64,000 nucleotides of DNA, from assembly GCA_036501085.1 (NCBI GenBank), contig DASYAZ010000016.1, positions 10,494 to 74,493 on the forward strand, given 5' to 3'. The translations under genes and the position numbers were made by a program. The DNA is from GCA-003244245 sp036501085. GTDB lineage: Bacteria; Actinomycetota; Actinomycetes; Mycobacteriales; Pseudonocardiaceae. Positions 36,475-46,168 of the stretch are shown in pieces. Numbering within the stretch: position 1 is the stretch's first letter; every line of letters starts with the position of its first letter. The notes beneath the pieces are model-generated. The model made no database searches, was not told where the DNA came from, and was given only the letters and a program-made list of their open reading frames with translations.

Positions 36475-37365
36475 ATGACCGAGGCCATCACGACGACGGG
36501 CTCGACCGTGCCCCGCCGGCAACTCGGCCGGTACCTGCGTGACCTGCGCAACCGATCGCGGCTCACCGTGCGTGCCGCGGGCGCGCAGTTGGAGTGGTCC
36601 GAGGCCAAGATCTGGCGGATCGAGACCGGGCAGACCTCGCTGCGCAGCCTCGACGTGGAGGCGATGTGCAAGGTCTACGGCGCACCGCAGGATATCACCG
36701 AGGCGCTGATGGGCCTGGCCAAGGAGACCAAGGCCCACGGCTGGTGGCACTCCTACGGCGACGCCATCCCGGAGTACTTCGACGTCTACATCGGACTGGA
36801 GGAGGCCGCATCCCACTTCAGCTGGTACGAGTCCGAGCTGGTACCAGGCCTGTTCCAGACTGAGGACTACGCCCGCGCGGTGATCCGCGCGGACAACCCG
36901 GGCGTGGACGACGCCGAGATCGAACGGCGGGTGCACGTCCGCCTCGCCCGCCAGGCACTGCTGACCAGGGTCACCCACCCCCCGGCGTTCGACGTGGTGC
37001 TCAACGAGGCCATCCTGCACCGCCCGGTGGGGGGCGAGCAGGCCGTACGCGGTCAGCTCGCGCGGCTGGTGGAAGTCAGCCAGCTGCCCACCGTGTCGCT
37101 CCGGGTGGTGCCCTTCGGCGCCGGGCTGCACCACGGCATCATGTCCGGGACGTTCGAGCTTCTTCGGTTCCCGCTCAACGGCAACGGCCAGGACACCGAG
37201 CCACCCACGGTCTACGTCGAAAGCTTCACCGGCGCACTCTACCTGGACAAACCCCACGAGGTCGCCCGGTACGAGACCGCGTTCAAGAACATCTGGGAGT
37301 CCTCGCTGGACGAGAAGGCCTCCCGGAAGCTGATCACTCAAGTGACAAGGGAGCTAGGAAAGTGA
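36475..37365 (+). CDS. XRE-family regulator with DUF5753 domain
   Basis: This is a 296-aa protein: an N-terminal helix-turn-helix (LGRYLRDLRNRSRLTVRAAG, then WSEAKIWRIETGQTSL) and a C-terminal DUF5753 domain (FSWYESELVPGLFQTEDYAR, LLRVVPFGAGLHHG-type segment). In Streptomyces and relatives these pair with a small DUF397 protein, here encoded directly downstream with a GTGA overlap. The pair resembles a toxin-antitoxin or developmental regulatory unit. ATG 36475 follows GAGAGAGGTGG. It probably autoregulates. Confidence 0.92.
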   Translation: MTEAITTTGSTVPRRQLGRYLRDLRNRSRLTVRAAGAQLEWSEAKIWRIETGQTSLRSLDVEAMCKVYGAPQDITEALMGLAKETKAHGWWHSYGDAIPEYFDVYIGLEEAASHFSWYESELVPGLFQTEDYARAVIRADNPGVDDAEIERRVHVRLARQALLTRVTHPPAFDVVLNEAILHRPVGGEQAVRGQLARLVEVSQLPTVSLRVVPFGAGLHHGIMSGTFELLRFPLNGNGQDTEPPTVYVESFTGALYLDKPHEVARYETAFKNIWESSLDEKASRKLITQVTRELGK

Positions 37366-37562
37366 GCACACCCGACCTGTCCAGCGCCACCTGGCGCAAG
37401 AGCAGCCGCAGCAACGGCCAAGCGAGCTGCGTGGAGATCGCCGATCTCGGCGGCGGGCACCGCGCCGTCCGCGACTCCAAGAACCCCACCGGCCCTGCCC
37501 TGCTCATCCCACCCACCGCATGGGCCACCTTCACCAGCGCCCTGCGCACCGGCAACCTCTGA
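37362..37562 (+). CDS. DUF397 domain protein
   Basis: This is a 66-aa protein with the DUF397 hallmarks: WRKSSRSNGQASCVEIADL, then AVRDSKNPTGPALLIPPTAWATF. It is the usual partner of XRE/DUF5753 regulators and probably interacts with the product of 36475-37365, to which it is translationally coupled. A long hairpin terminator follows its stop. Confidence 0.92.
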   Translation: MSTPDLSSATWRKSSRSNGQASCVEIADLGGGHRAVRDSKNPTGPALLIPPTAWATFTSALRTGNL

Positions 37563-37570
37563 CCCACCCC

Positions 37571-37632
37571 GCATTCAGCGGGCTCAGCGGGGTAACCAGC
37601 ACTCCAATAACCCCGCTGAGCCCGCTGAATGC
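37571..37632. terminator. 23-bp perfect hairpin after the DUF397 gene
   Basis: Arms at 37571-37593 and 37610-37632 are exact reverse complements around a 16-nt loop. It begins 8 nt after the DUF397 stop and should act as a strong terminator. No U-tract is obvious. Confidence 0.8.
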
Positions 37633-37815
37633 GCTTACCAGACGGGGCCGTGGCGCCGAGCGCGAGAACCCGCCGTTCAGCGGATCTACGGTGTGCAGGC
37701 GTCCAATCATGACCAAGACCATGCCCTACGGGGTCTGACACGACGTGCCCAGCTGCGCGTCGGGTGAGACCCCATAAGGTCCGCGGGGTCCGGACACCGA
37801 CGGTGGAGGAACCCG

Positions 37816-38619
37816 ATGGTCTGGCGCGAACGCCTGCGCGACGTCGTCGACAGCAGCCGATTCCAGCGGTTCATCGTCGCGGTGATCGTCCTCAACGCGG
37901 TGACCCTCGGGCTGGAGACCTCGGTGCGGATGAGCGCCCAGTGGGGCGACCTGCTCTACGTGGTGGACCATGCCGCGCTGGCCATTTTCGTGATCGAGCT
38001 GATGTTGCGGCTCGCCGCGCACGGGTGGCGCTTCTTCCGCGATCCCTGGAGCGTGTTCGACCTGATCGTCGTCGGGATCGCCCTGGTGCCAGCCTCGGAG
38101 GCGTTCTCCGTGCTGCGCGCCTTGCGGATCCTGCGCGTGCTGCGGTTGGTCGCACTGGTGCCGAGCATGCGCGGAGTGGTCGCCGCGTTGCTCACCGCGG
38201 TGCCCGGCATGGCATCCATCGCGGCGCTGCTCGGGCTGCTGCTCTACGTCGCCGCGGTGATGGGCACCCAGCTGTTCGGCCACGGGGTACCGGAGCACTT
38301 CGGGGATCTGGGAACGTCACTGTTCACCCTGTTCCAGGTGATGACCACCGATGACTGGGCGAGCATCGCGCGTTCAGCGATGAAGGTCCACCCCTCGGCC
38401 TGGATCTTCTTCGTGGTGTACCTGCTGGTATCCACCTTTGCGGTGCTGAACCTGTTCATCGCGGTGGTCGTGCGGGCGATGGAGGAACAGGTCGCCAGCG
38501 ACGTGCGCGCCGACGTCGCCGAGCACCAGCGAGAGGACGCCGATGCCGCCACGGCCATCCTCGATGAGGTGCGCGCGCTGCGCGCGGAGCTGGCCGAGCT
38601 GCGGAGCCGGCGCCAGTAG
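37816..38619 (+). CDS. voltage-gated ion channel (BacNav-like)
   Basis: This is a 267-aa six-helix channel subunit. The S4 voltage sensor shows arginines every third residue (LRALRILRVLRLVALVPSMR). The pore loop is LFTLFQVMTTDDWASIAR, where NaChBac has LESWAS, so the filter has two Asp in place of Glu-Ser. A C-terminal acidic coiled-coil helix (DAATAILDEVRALRAELAELRSR) is the usual tetramerisation domain. ATG 37816 follows GGAGGAACCCG. The ion could be Na+, Ca2+ or mixed; the Asp-rich filter is reminiscent of calcium-selective mutants. Confidence 0.9.
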   Translation: MVWRERLRDVVDSSRFQRFIVAVIVLNAVTLGLETSVRMSAQWGDLLYVVDHAALAIFVIELMLRLAAHGWRFFRDPWSVFDLIVVGIALVPASEAFSVLRALRILRVLRLVALVPSMRGVVAALLTAVPGMASIAALLGLLLYVAAVMGTQLFGHGVPEHFGDLGTSLFTLFQVMTTDDWASIARSAMKVHPSAWIFFVVYLLVSTFAVLNLFIAVVVRAMEEQVASDVRADVAEHQREDADAATAILDEVRALRAELAELRSRRQ

Positions 38620-38642
38620 GCCATCCCGGCCGGAAACCAGCG

Positions 38643-39119
38643 CTACTGCGCGCTCGGGCTCATTCCGGGCCCAGGGCGCATCTCCACGTCGGCGAATCCG
38701 ACCGCCAGCCCGCATCGGTCGCAGCTCAGCTGGTCATCAAGCCGTCCTCCGCAGCCTCCGCCGTGGACGGCAACCCGCGGCGGTCCGGACGGGTTGGGGT
38801 AGTACCGATCGCCCCACTTCATGATCATCAATAGCACGGGGGCAAGGTCACGTCCCTTGCCCGTGAGCAGGTACTCGTGGCGTTCGGGACGGGTCTGGTA
38901 GGTACGGCGTTCCAGCAGACCCTCGCTGCACAGCCGGTCCAGGCGAGCGGCGAGCACGTTGCTGGCGATCCCGAGACTGGCCTTGAACTCGTCGAATCGC
39001 CGCAGCCCGAACAGCGCGTCGCGCAGCACCAGCAGGGTCCAGCGCTCGCCCACCACCTCGAGGGTGCGGGCGATCGAGCAGGTCTGATCCGGGTAGGTGC
39101 GCTGCAGCATCACCGCCAT
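38643..39119 (-). CDS. HxlR-family transcriptional regulator
   Basis: This is a 158-aa winged-helix protein. The opening CSIARTLEVVGERWTLLVLRDALFG is the HxlR signature, with the Cys that is often redox- or electrophile-sensing in this family. The C-terminal tail has CGGRLDDQLSCDRCG, a four-cysteine zinc-like knuckle. The start ATG at 39119 is chosen; a longer frame to 39152 would begin inside the operator dyad. It is divergent from the hydrolase gene and probably represses it and itself through the dyad at 39129-39193. Confidence 0.9.
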   Translation of the reverse strand: MAVMLQRTYPDQTCSIARTLEVVGERWTLLVLRDALFGLRRFDEFKASLGIASNVLAARLDRLCSEGLLERRTYQTRPERHEYLLTGKGRDLAPVLLMIMKWGDRYYPNPSGPPRVAVHGGGCGGRLDDQLSCDRCGLAVGFADVEMRPGPGMSPSAQ

Positions 39120-39128
39120 TGTACGAAC

Positions 39129-39193
39129 AGTCAGTTGCGTGAAGCAAGTCACGCTGCTACCTTCCCGGTGTGACTTGCTTCACGCAACTGACT
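39129..39193. promoter_or_regulatory. operator: 24-bp perfect inverted repeat between HxlR gene and hydrolase
   Basis: Arms 39129-39152 and 39170-39193 are exact reverse complements around 17 nt. Each arm also contains a smaller dyad, TTGC-N5-GCAA, so this looks like two facing HxlR operator sites covering both divergent promoters. It is perfect, unlike a random promoter repeat. Confidence 0.75.
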
Positions 39194-39208
39194 TCGGAGG
39201 GTCCCATC

Positions 39209-40102
39209 ATGAGCCAGCAACCGATCACCTTCACCGAACTCTGGGCCGATCGCGGCCCGCACCGGATCCGGGTCCGGGACTACCCCGGTGACGGTCCGGC
39301 GATCGTGCTGATGCACGGTTTCCCGGACGACAAGCACCTTTACGACCGGGCGCTGCCCTACCTGACCGGCAAGAGGCGTGTCGTCACGTTCGACTTCCTC
39401 GGCTGGGGGGAGTCGGACAAGCCCGCCGGCTACCCGTACACCGCGACCAACCAGACCGGCGACCTCGACGCCGTGATCACCCGGCTCGGGCTGGACGAGG
39501 TCGTCCTGGTTGCGCATGACGCGTCCGGCCCACCCGCGATCGACTGGGCGCTCGCGCACCCCGAGCGGGTGGCCGCCCTCGTGCTGCTCAACACCTACTA
39601 CGGCTGGATGCCGAGGCTGCGCGCCCCCGAGGCGATCTTCCTGTACTCCTCGCCGATCCTGCGGAACCTCGCCCGACCCGTGATGCGCCGGCTCGCCGGC
39701 CTGGACCGTCGGCTGTATTTCTGGCAGGTCGGGAGGTTCATCCGGGACGACGCGGTGCGCCACGAGCTACTTCCGCAGTACTACGCCCGGTTCCGTGCCG
39801 CGCGCCCGGCGTTCCTGCGGCTGAATGCCGACCTGCCGCGCACCCTGATCTCGCGGGCCAGGCGCACGTCGCAGCTGCGCGCCTTCGAACGGCCGGTCCG
39901 GATCGTGTTCGGCTGTGACGATCCCTACCTCAACACCCGCGTGGCCCGCCGGTTCGCACGGCTGTTCCCGGCCTCGGAGCTCGAGCTCATCGAGGGTGCG
40001 CGGCACTATGTCCAGGTCGACGAACCAGAAGTGGTCGCCGCCGCCATCCTGAACTCGGACCACAACAGTTCGACCTCGACCATCCGGCGCCTCAGCGCAT
40101 GA
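39209..40102 (+). CDS. alpha/beta hydrolase (haloalkane dehalogenase/epoxide hydrolase type)
   Basis: This is a 297-aa alpha/beta-fold enzyme. The oxyanion HG motif is in LMHGFPDD, and the nucleophile elbow reads VAHDASGPPAI, where the Asp is the nucleophile, as in dehalogenases and epoxide hydrolases. The catalytic histidine is in EGARHYVQVDEP. ATG 39209 has GGAGGG upstream; the longer frame starts in the operator. It is divergent from the HxlR regulator, which suggests substrate-inducible expression. The natural substrate is unknown. Confidence 0.88.
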   Translation: MSQQPITFTELWADRGPHRIRVRDYPGDGPAIVLMHGFPDDKHLYDRALPYLTGKRRVVTFDFLGWGESDKPAGYPYTATNQTGDLDAVITRLGLDEVVLVAHDASGPPAIDWALAHPERVAALVLLNTYYGWMPRLRAPEAIFLYSSPILRNLARPVMRRLAGLDRRLYFWQVGRFIRDDAVRHELLPQYYARFRAARPAFLRLNADLPRTLISRARRTSQLRAFERPVRIVFGCDDPYLNTRVARRFARLFPASELELIEGARHYVQVDEPEVVAAAILNSDHNSSTSTIRRLSA

Positions 40103-40133
40103 TCGGATCCGCGCCGGCGCCTGCCCTGCATGC

Positions 40134-40193
40134 GCCGAGTTTCACCGGAGGGCTGCCCCAGTTGGCACCGGCAGCCCTCCGGTGAAACTCGGC
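40134..40193. terminator. 24-bp perfect hairpin between convergent genes
   Basis: Arms 40134-40157 and 40170-40193 are exact reverse complements with a 12-nt loop. It lies between the convergent hydrolase and beta-lactamase-like genes and is probably a bidirectional terminator. Confidence 0.8.
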
Positions 40194-40221
40194 AACGTCA
40201 GAGCGGGCGGGGATGTGCGGC

Positions 40222-41220
40222 TTACCCATCCGGAGCGGGGACGGTGACCGGCGCCGGGACCGGTTCGCCGAACAGGAGGGCCACCACGTCGCTGACGGCG
40301 TGCACCCCACCGGCCAGCGTTCCGCTCGGATCCACCTGGTACATGACCGAGATGAGGTACCGCTCGTCCGGCCCGGCGAAGCCGGCGGTGTTGGTCACCC
40401 AGTGCTTGCCGTAGGTATCGCTCTCGAACGACCAGCCGTCCTTGTTCCCGGGCTGCTGGGCGCGACCGGCCGCCCAGACCCCCCACTGCTGGTTGGGCGC
40501 GACCCCGCGCAGCGCGCCGACCAGATAACCCCGATCGTCCGGATTGACCTGGGCGAAGAGGTAGCGCAACAAGGCAGCCATGTCATCGGCGGTGCACTTG
40601 ACGAAACCCCAGTACGTGGCGCGGGTGAATCCTGGGACGAAATGCAGGCCGGTCATGCCGTACTGGGTGCGGAACCGGGCCAGCATGCTCTCACCGCCGA
40701 ACTTGGCCCACAGCCGGTCGGTCGCCGGGTTGTCCGAGGAATGGAGCATGGCAGCCAGGTCCGTGCGGTCCGCAGCACTCAGCGCGATCTGGTGGGCACG
40801 CTGGCGGCGCAGCAGGTCAGTGGCGATCGCGAGCTTGATGGTGGAGGCCGTCCACCCCTCGTGCTGCGTCGGGCCGTACCGCCAGACCCGGCCAGTCTGC
40901 CGGTCGGTGAACACCACGCTCAGGTAGCCGTGGCCGCCGGCATGGCGGTTGATGTAGGCACCGGCCCTGGCGAAGCGCTGCTGCTGGAGGCAGCTCCACC
41001 CGGTGTCGCTGGGGCAACCAGCAGGCGGCGGCGCTGGTCGGGCCGGCGGCGCTGCCTGAGCCGGCACGCGGCTGTCGGGCTGGACGCCGGCCACCGGCTG
41101 GGACAGGGCCGCCGGGGCCGGGGCTTTCTGTACGGGGGCTTCCTGGACTGGCGGTGGATCTGCCGCGAGGTGCCCGCAACCAGCCACGGCTAGCGCGGCG
41201 CAGGTGAGTACCAGCGTCAC
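40222..41220 (-). CDS. lipoprotein serine hydrolase (class A beta-lactamase fold)
   Basis: This is a 332-aa protein. It has a signal peptide with lipobox VAGC, then a long Pro/Ala/Gln linker, then the serine hydrolase domain: the SxxK motif is STIKL, the SDN motif is HSSDN, and a KDG (replacing KTG) precedes the last strands. It is probably anchored in the membrane with the catalytic domain outside. It may be a beta-lactamase, or more likely a cell-wall hydrolase of that fold, because an Ala/Glu general-base motif is not obvious. Confidence 0.82.
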   Translation of the reverse strand: MTLVLTCAALAVAGCGHLAADPPPVQEAPVQKAPAPAALSQPVAGVQPDSRVPAQAAPPARPAPPPAGCPSDTGWSCLQQQRFARAGAYINRHAGGHGYLSVVFTDRQTGRVWRYGPTQHEGWTASTIKLAIATDLLRRQRAHQIALSAADRTDLAAMLHSSDNPATDRLWAKFGGESMLARFRTQYGMTGLHFVPGFTRATYWGFVKCTADDMAALLRYLFAQVNPDDRGYLVGALRGVAPNQQWGVWAAGRAQQPGNKDGWSFESDTYGKHWVTNTAGFAGPDERYLISVMYQVDPSGTLAGGVHAVSDVVALLFGEPVPAPVTVPAPDG

Positions 41221-41301
41221 GAGTCGCAGGCGGCGGGACAGGGCGGCGATGGCGGGAGGCTACCCGCCGCTGCCCCCAGCCCGGCCTGAGCCCGCACGCT
41301 C

Positions 41302-42188
41302 TCAGCGCAGCGGCTCGGTGGCCCGGACCTGCTCGATGATCTCCAACTCGTCGCTGACGTGCAGGGTCTCCCCGGCAGTGTCCGGGATGAGGTTGACCGC
41401 GAACCACGCCTTGCCATCCCAGCGGCGGTGGCGGGCCAGCGTGGCCAGCGGCTCCTTGCCCCGGCTCGCCGTGACGGGATCGACTGTGGGGAACACGCAG
41501 CGGCCGCATCCCTTCGCGACCCGGAAACGCACCGCGCCGATGCGTAGCGTCCGCCAGCCGTCCTCCGCCCAGGCGGGCGACCCGGCGAGAACCAGGTTCG
41601 GGCGAAACCGCGCCATCGCCACCGGCCCCTCCTCGGCGCGGGGCCCTGCGGCGATGAGCTCGTTCAGCGCCGCGAGGGACTCCTCGGTGGCCGCCAGCAG
41701 GGGGTAACCGTCGGCGAAGGACACCCGGTCCGCGGGGTGGCTGTAGGCGGGATCAATCCGGCGCCGGGTCGGGTCGTCCAGGTACACCAGCCGGACCTGC
41801 TCGCCTGCGACATTGCTGAACCAGGCGTGCGCCTCGTCCGACGCGGGTGCTGCTGCCAGCTGGCTTGCGAACACCTGGACCTCGGTCAGGGTGTACCCGT
41901 CCGGCCTGCGGACCAGCAGCGGATCGACATCCGGTGCCCGCAACCGCAGCCCGCCCGCGACGAGCTCCGGGGTCACCAGCACCAGCTGCGGGTGGGTCCG
42001 CCCCGTCACCATGACGCCTTCCTCGTCGACGATCATCCACCGGCGGTCACCGGCCAGGCCCCAGCGCTCGACCTCGATCTGGTCCACCGCCTGACCGCGG
42101 CAGGATTTGACCGGGTACCGGTTGATCCCGGTCAACGTGCGCGCCACAGAGGCCAGGCTAATGCCGGTACCCGCTGGTTGCGGGGGTG

Positions 42189-42192
<4 letters not shown>
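41302..42192 (-). CDS. MOSC domain protein (YcbX/MARC type)
   Basis: This is a 296-aa protein: an N-terminal beta-barrel (INRYPVKSCRGQAVDQIEVERWGL) and a C-terminal MOSC domain with the likely molybdenum-binding cysteine in KGCGRCVFPTVDP. Such proteins bind sulfurated molybdenum cofactor and reduce N-hydroxylated compounds. The GTG at 42192 overlaps the thiG stop (GTGA), so it may be expressed with the thiamine genes. An internal GTG (VARTLTG) is an alternative start. Confidence 0.88.
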
Positions 42193-42953
<761 letters not shown>

Positions 42954-42958
42954 CGCGC

Positions 42959-43159
42959 TCAGCCTCCTTGCACCGCGGTGACCACGTCGATCGAGGCGCC
43001 GTCCGGTAACGCCGTGCCTGGCCAGCGATCCCGGGGCACCACCACGCCGTCCACCGCCACCGCGACCCCGCGAGACGGCGCACCCAGCCGCTCGATCACC
43101 TCGGCCAGTGTGGCGCCCTCGGGCAGCTCCCAGGGCTGCCCGTTCACCGTCACGGGCAT
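42959..43159 (-). CDS. thiS: sulfur carrier protein ThiS
   Basis: This is a 66-aa ubiquitin-like protein ending in the required Gly-Gly (VVTAVQGG), whose C-terminus is thiocarboxylated to donate sulfur. The ATG at 43159 overlaps the thiO stop region, and thiG follows within 5 nt, so thiOSG is one operon under the riboswitch at 44250-44350. Confidence 0.95.
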   Translation of the reverse strand: MPVTVNGQPWELPEGATLAEVIERLGAPSRGVAVAVDGVVVPRDRWPGTALPDGASIDVVTAVQGG

Positions 43160-44244
43160 GCCGCGCTCCGCTGCGGCCGCGCGAGCCGGGCCGGGGCTGC
43201 CACCGCGGCCTCATCCGGCACCCTCTCCCCGCGCAGCAGCGCCACGATCGCCTCGGCGGTCAGCGGCGCCAGCAGGATCCCCTGCCGGTAGTGGCCGGTC
43301 GCAGCGAGCACACCGGGCTCCAGCTGCCCGATCACCGGCAGGTTGTCCGGGCTACCCGGGCGCGAACCCGCCACGGCCTCCTCCAGGGTGTACTCGGTGA
43401 TCGCGGGTAGCACCCGCTCGGCATCGGTGAGCAGCTCGCGCACCGCCCCAGCGGTGACATCGGTATCGAACCCGACCTCGCGTTGGGTGGCGCCGAGCAC
43501 CAGGCCACCACCGTCCCGGGGAACGAGGTAGCTCTGCCGGCCACCGACGATCGCGCGCACCGTCCGCGACGGTGGCGCCAAGGTGCCGGGCCGGGAACGC
43601 AACCGCAGGATCTCGCCCTTGACCGGGCGGATGCTGTGCTCCAGCAGGGGATGCAAGGACGCGCTGCGCGCACCGGCGGCCAGCACCACAGCGTCCGCAC
43701 CCGGCAGTTGCCGGCAGCGCTGCCGGTGAAACCGCACCCCAGCGCTGCGGCATGCGACCAGCAGCGCGCGGAGCAGGGCCCGGTTGTCCACCGACAGGTC
43801 GCCGCGGACCAGCAGCGCCCGGCACACCTGCGGGCCCAGCGCGGGCTCGGCGTGACGTGCCTGCCGGGCGCTCAGGGTCTCCGCCGGTCGCTCCATCCGG
43901 GACAGCTGCTCCGCGATCCGGTCCAGCTCGGCACGATCGCCGGGGTCCACCGCCACCACCAGAGTGCCGCCGGTGCGTAACCGGGGGTCGCCACCGGCGG
44001 CAGTGAGCTCAGCAGCGAAGTCCGGCCACCGGCGCAGCGAGGCCGCACCCAGCGCGAACACGTCCGGCTCGACCGGTGAGGCCTCGGTCACCGGGGCGAG
44101 CATCCCACCGGCGACGCGCGAGGCGCCCGATCCTGGGGCCGGGTCGTGCACGGTCACCGCGAACCCGGCGCGCGCCGCGCGCCAGGCACAGCTCAACCCG
44201 ATGACCCCGCCACCGACCACCGCGACAGTGCTGGAGGGCACCAC
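43150..44244 (-). CDS. thiO: glycine oxidase
   Basis: This is a 364-aa FAD-dependent DAO-family enzyme. The dinucleotide motif is AVVGGGVIGLSCAWRAA at the N-terminus, with GASRVAGGMLAPV shortly after and the C-terminal TGHYRQGILLAPLTA flavin contact. It oxidises glycine to the imine used by ThiG. It starts at GTG 44244, right behind a TPP riboswitch on the same strand. Confidence 0.93.
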   Translation of the reverse strand: MVPSSTVAVVGGGVIGLSCAWRAARAGFAVTVHDPAPGSGASRVAGGMLAPVTEASPVEPDVFALGAASLRRWPDFAAELTAAGGDPRLRTGGTLVVAVDPGDRAELDRIAEQLSRMERPAETLSARQARHAEPALGPQVCRALLVRGDLSVDNRALLRALLVACRSAGVRFHRQRCRQLPGADAVVLAAGARSASLHPLLEHSIRPVKGEILRLRSRPGTLAPPSRTVRAIVGGRQSYLVPRDGGGLVLGATQREVGFDTDVTAGAVRELLTDAERVLPAITEYTLEEAVAGSRPGSPDNLPVIGQLEPGVLAATGHYRQGILLAPLTAEAIVALLRGERVPDEAAVAAPARLARPQRSAACP

Positions 44245-44249
44245 AGCTC

Positions 44250-44350
44250 ATCACGCTCCCTGCGCCGGCATGACCCGGATCAGGTTCGACGGTCGGGGTC
44301 GCTTCGACCCCCTCTCAGCCCGGTGCAGCCCGGGCTCCCGTGCGGACCAC
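44250..44350 (-). promoter_or_regulatory. TPP riboswitch upstream of thiO
   Basis: On the minus strand the aptamer blocks are GGGCTGAGAGGGGG and CGAACCTGATCCGGGTCATG, followed by CCGGCGCAGGGAG just before the thiO start. It controls the thiO-thiS-thiG operon. It also lies in the 5' region of the divergent thiE gene, which it does not control directly. Confidence 0.93.
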
Positions 44351-44379
44351 CTCTCACCGTACCTCGATACGGTCCCTCC

Positions 44380-45039
44380 ATGGAGGGCGAGCGGATCCGG
44401 GCCCGGCTTGCCGATGCGTGGTTGTACCTGTGCACAGACGCCAGAACCGGACGCGGGGATCTCGCCGAGTTCGCGGATGCGGCGCTGGCCGGTGGCGTGG
44501 ACATCATCCAGCTGCGGGACAAGGCCCTGGAAGCGCGCCCCGAGCTCGCCGCCCTGGAGGTGCTCGGGGCGGCGTGCAGGCGCCACGGCGCCCTGCTGGC
44601 GGTGAACGACCGCGCCGACATCGCGCTGGCCGCCGGCGCCCAGGTACTCCACCTGGGTCAGGACGACCTGCCGGTGAGCTGGGCCCGCCGGGTGGTCGGC
44701 GAGGAGATGGTGATCGGGCGCTCCACGCGAGATCCCGCGCAGGCGGCCGCGGCCGCGCGCGAACCCGGCGTGGACTATTTCTGCACCGGTCCGTGCTGGG
44801 CCACCCCGACCAAACCCGGCCGGCCCGCGGCCGGGCTGGAGCTGGTGCGCAGCACCCGAGCCGACCCCGGGATCACCCGTCCCTGGTTCGCGATCGGGGG
44901 GATCGAGAACCCGCACCGGTTGGAGGAGGTGCTCCAGGCCGGCGCGCAGCGCGTGGTCGTGGTGCGGGCGATCACGGAAGCCGCGGACCCCCGCGAGGCC
45001 GCCGGCGCCTTTGCCACCCGGCTGCGCTCAGCGCGCTAG
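44380..45039 (+). CDS. thiE: thiamine phosphate synthase
   Basis: This is a 219-aa TIM-barrel enzyme joining HMP-PP and thiazole phosphate. Blocks: IIQLRDKALE, LLAVNDRADIALAAGA, LHLGQDDLP, FCTGPCWATPTKPG and FAIGGI. The ATG at 44380 fits the conserved N-terminus (WLYLCTD). It is divergent from thiO, and its stop overlaps the convergent S1 protease stop by 4 nt. Confidence 0.95.
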   Translation: MEGERIRARLADAWLYLCTDARTGRGDLAEFADAALAGGVDIIQLRDKALEARPELAALEVLGAACRRHGALLAVNDRADIALAAGAQVLHLGQDDLPVSWARRVVGEEMVIGRSTRDPAQAAAAAREPGVDYFCTGPCWATPTKPGRPAAGLELVRSTRADPGITRPWFAIGGIENPHRLEEVLQAGAQRVVVVRAITEAADPREAAGAFATRLRSAR

Positions 45040-46001
45040 CGCGGATCGGTGGAGGCTTGACCGGTGATGAGGGTGAGCCCGTAGGTGGACAGCACCTGCC
45101 CGATCGGCTGGAAGTAGGACTGGCCGCCGAGCAGGCATCCGCCGGTCCCGCCGGAGAGAGTGCCCTGCGCCTGGTTGCCGCTCATGAACGGGCCGCCGGA
45201 GTCACCTTCCTCGGCGCAGACGCTGGTCTTGGTGAGCCCGCGGACGACAGCGCCGTCGCCGTAGTTCACCGTCTCACCGAAAGCCTGTATCTGGCCACAG
45301 TGGTGACCGCTGGTGGATCCGGACAGGCACACCGCGTCGCCCACCGCGGCGGGGGCGGTGCCGGACACCGCGACGGTGCCGCTGTCACCGTCGACATCGT
45401 GGGTCTGTTCCCACGCGGGGGACGCCACCTCGACCAGCCCGAAGTCGTGACCGGGGAACGTCGTCTTGGCGACCGGTCCGATGGCGTTACCGTCCGGTCC
45501 CGACCAGGTCCCGCCCAACTTGGTGCAGTGCCCGGCGGTGATCACGTACCGGGTACCGCCGGAGACGGCGTTGAAGCCGGCCGAGCAGCGCCCACCCTCG
45601 GTGCTGGTGATCGTGTCACCGCCGCGCAGGGCGGAGAGCAGCCTGGGTCGGGATGTCACGTGCTCGATGCGTACCGCCCGCAGGCCCGTGGCGAAGGTCC
45701 TGGCTGCGGCCACGTCGGTAGCCGAGATCACGACGGAGCGGGTGGCCGGGTCGACGTGCCAGCCGGTCACCGAGTTCGGGACCCGGACCGCGCGGGAATC
45801 CAGCACCGCCATCACGGTCTGCAGCGCCGGCAGGTCCGGGATCGCGCTGACCGGCGCCGTAGCGGCCGAGGCCGGCAACGCGGTTCCGACCTGGAGGATG
45901 CCGCTGAGCAGCAGCCCCAGCACGACGCCAGCGACGCCGCCGACGCCGGCCGCCGAGGAGAAACGACGAGTTCGGGAGCGCACGAATCGGGGTCCTCTCA
46001 T
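45036..46001 (-). CDS. secreted S1-family serine protease
   Basis: This is a 321-aa streptogrisin/trypsin-like protease. A basic N-terminus and a hydrophobic stretch (GVVLGLLLSGILQVG) ending near PASA form a signal peptide. A short pro-region follows, and the catalytic triad is His in ITAGHC, Asp in HDFGLV and Ser in EEGDSGGPF. Several cysteine pairs are in place for disulfides. It converges on thiE. Confidence 0.9.
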   Translation of the reverse strand: MRGPRFVRSRTRRFSSAAGVGGVAGVVLGLLLSGILQVGTALPASAATAPVSAIPDLPALQTVMAVLDSRAVRVPNSVTGWHVDPATRSVVISATDVAAARTFATGLRAVRIEHVTSRPRLLSALRGGDTITSTEGGRCSAGFNAVSGGTRYVITAGHCTKLGGTWSGPDGNAIGPVAKTTFPGHDFGLVEVASPAWEQTHDVDGDSGTVAVSGTAPAAVGDAVCLSGSTSGHHCGQIQAFGETVNYGDGAVVRGLTKTSVCAEEGDSGGPFMSGNQAQGTLSGGTGGCLLGGQSYFQPIGQVLSTYGLTLITGQASTDPR

Positions 46002-46168
46002 CCGTAGCCAATCCGCGTAACTGCCCGACCGTTGCTTTACGCTACGGCTCAGTCACGCAGCGGTGAAGTCATCATTCGGATGGATCTTGTAACCCATACG
46101 GTGAGTGTTGGACTCACTACTCGTAGTGGCAAGCTGAACTCATGCAGGCGGCCCAGCCCGTACCAGGA

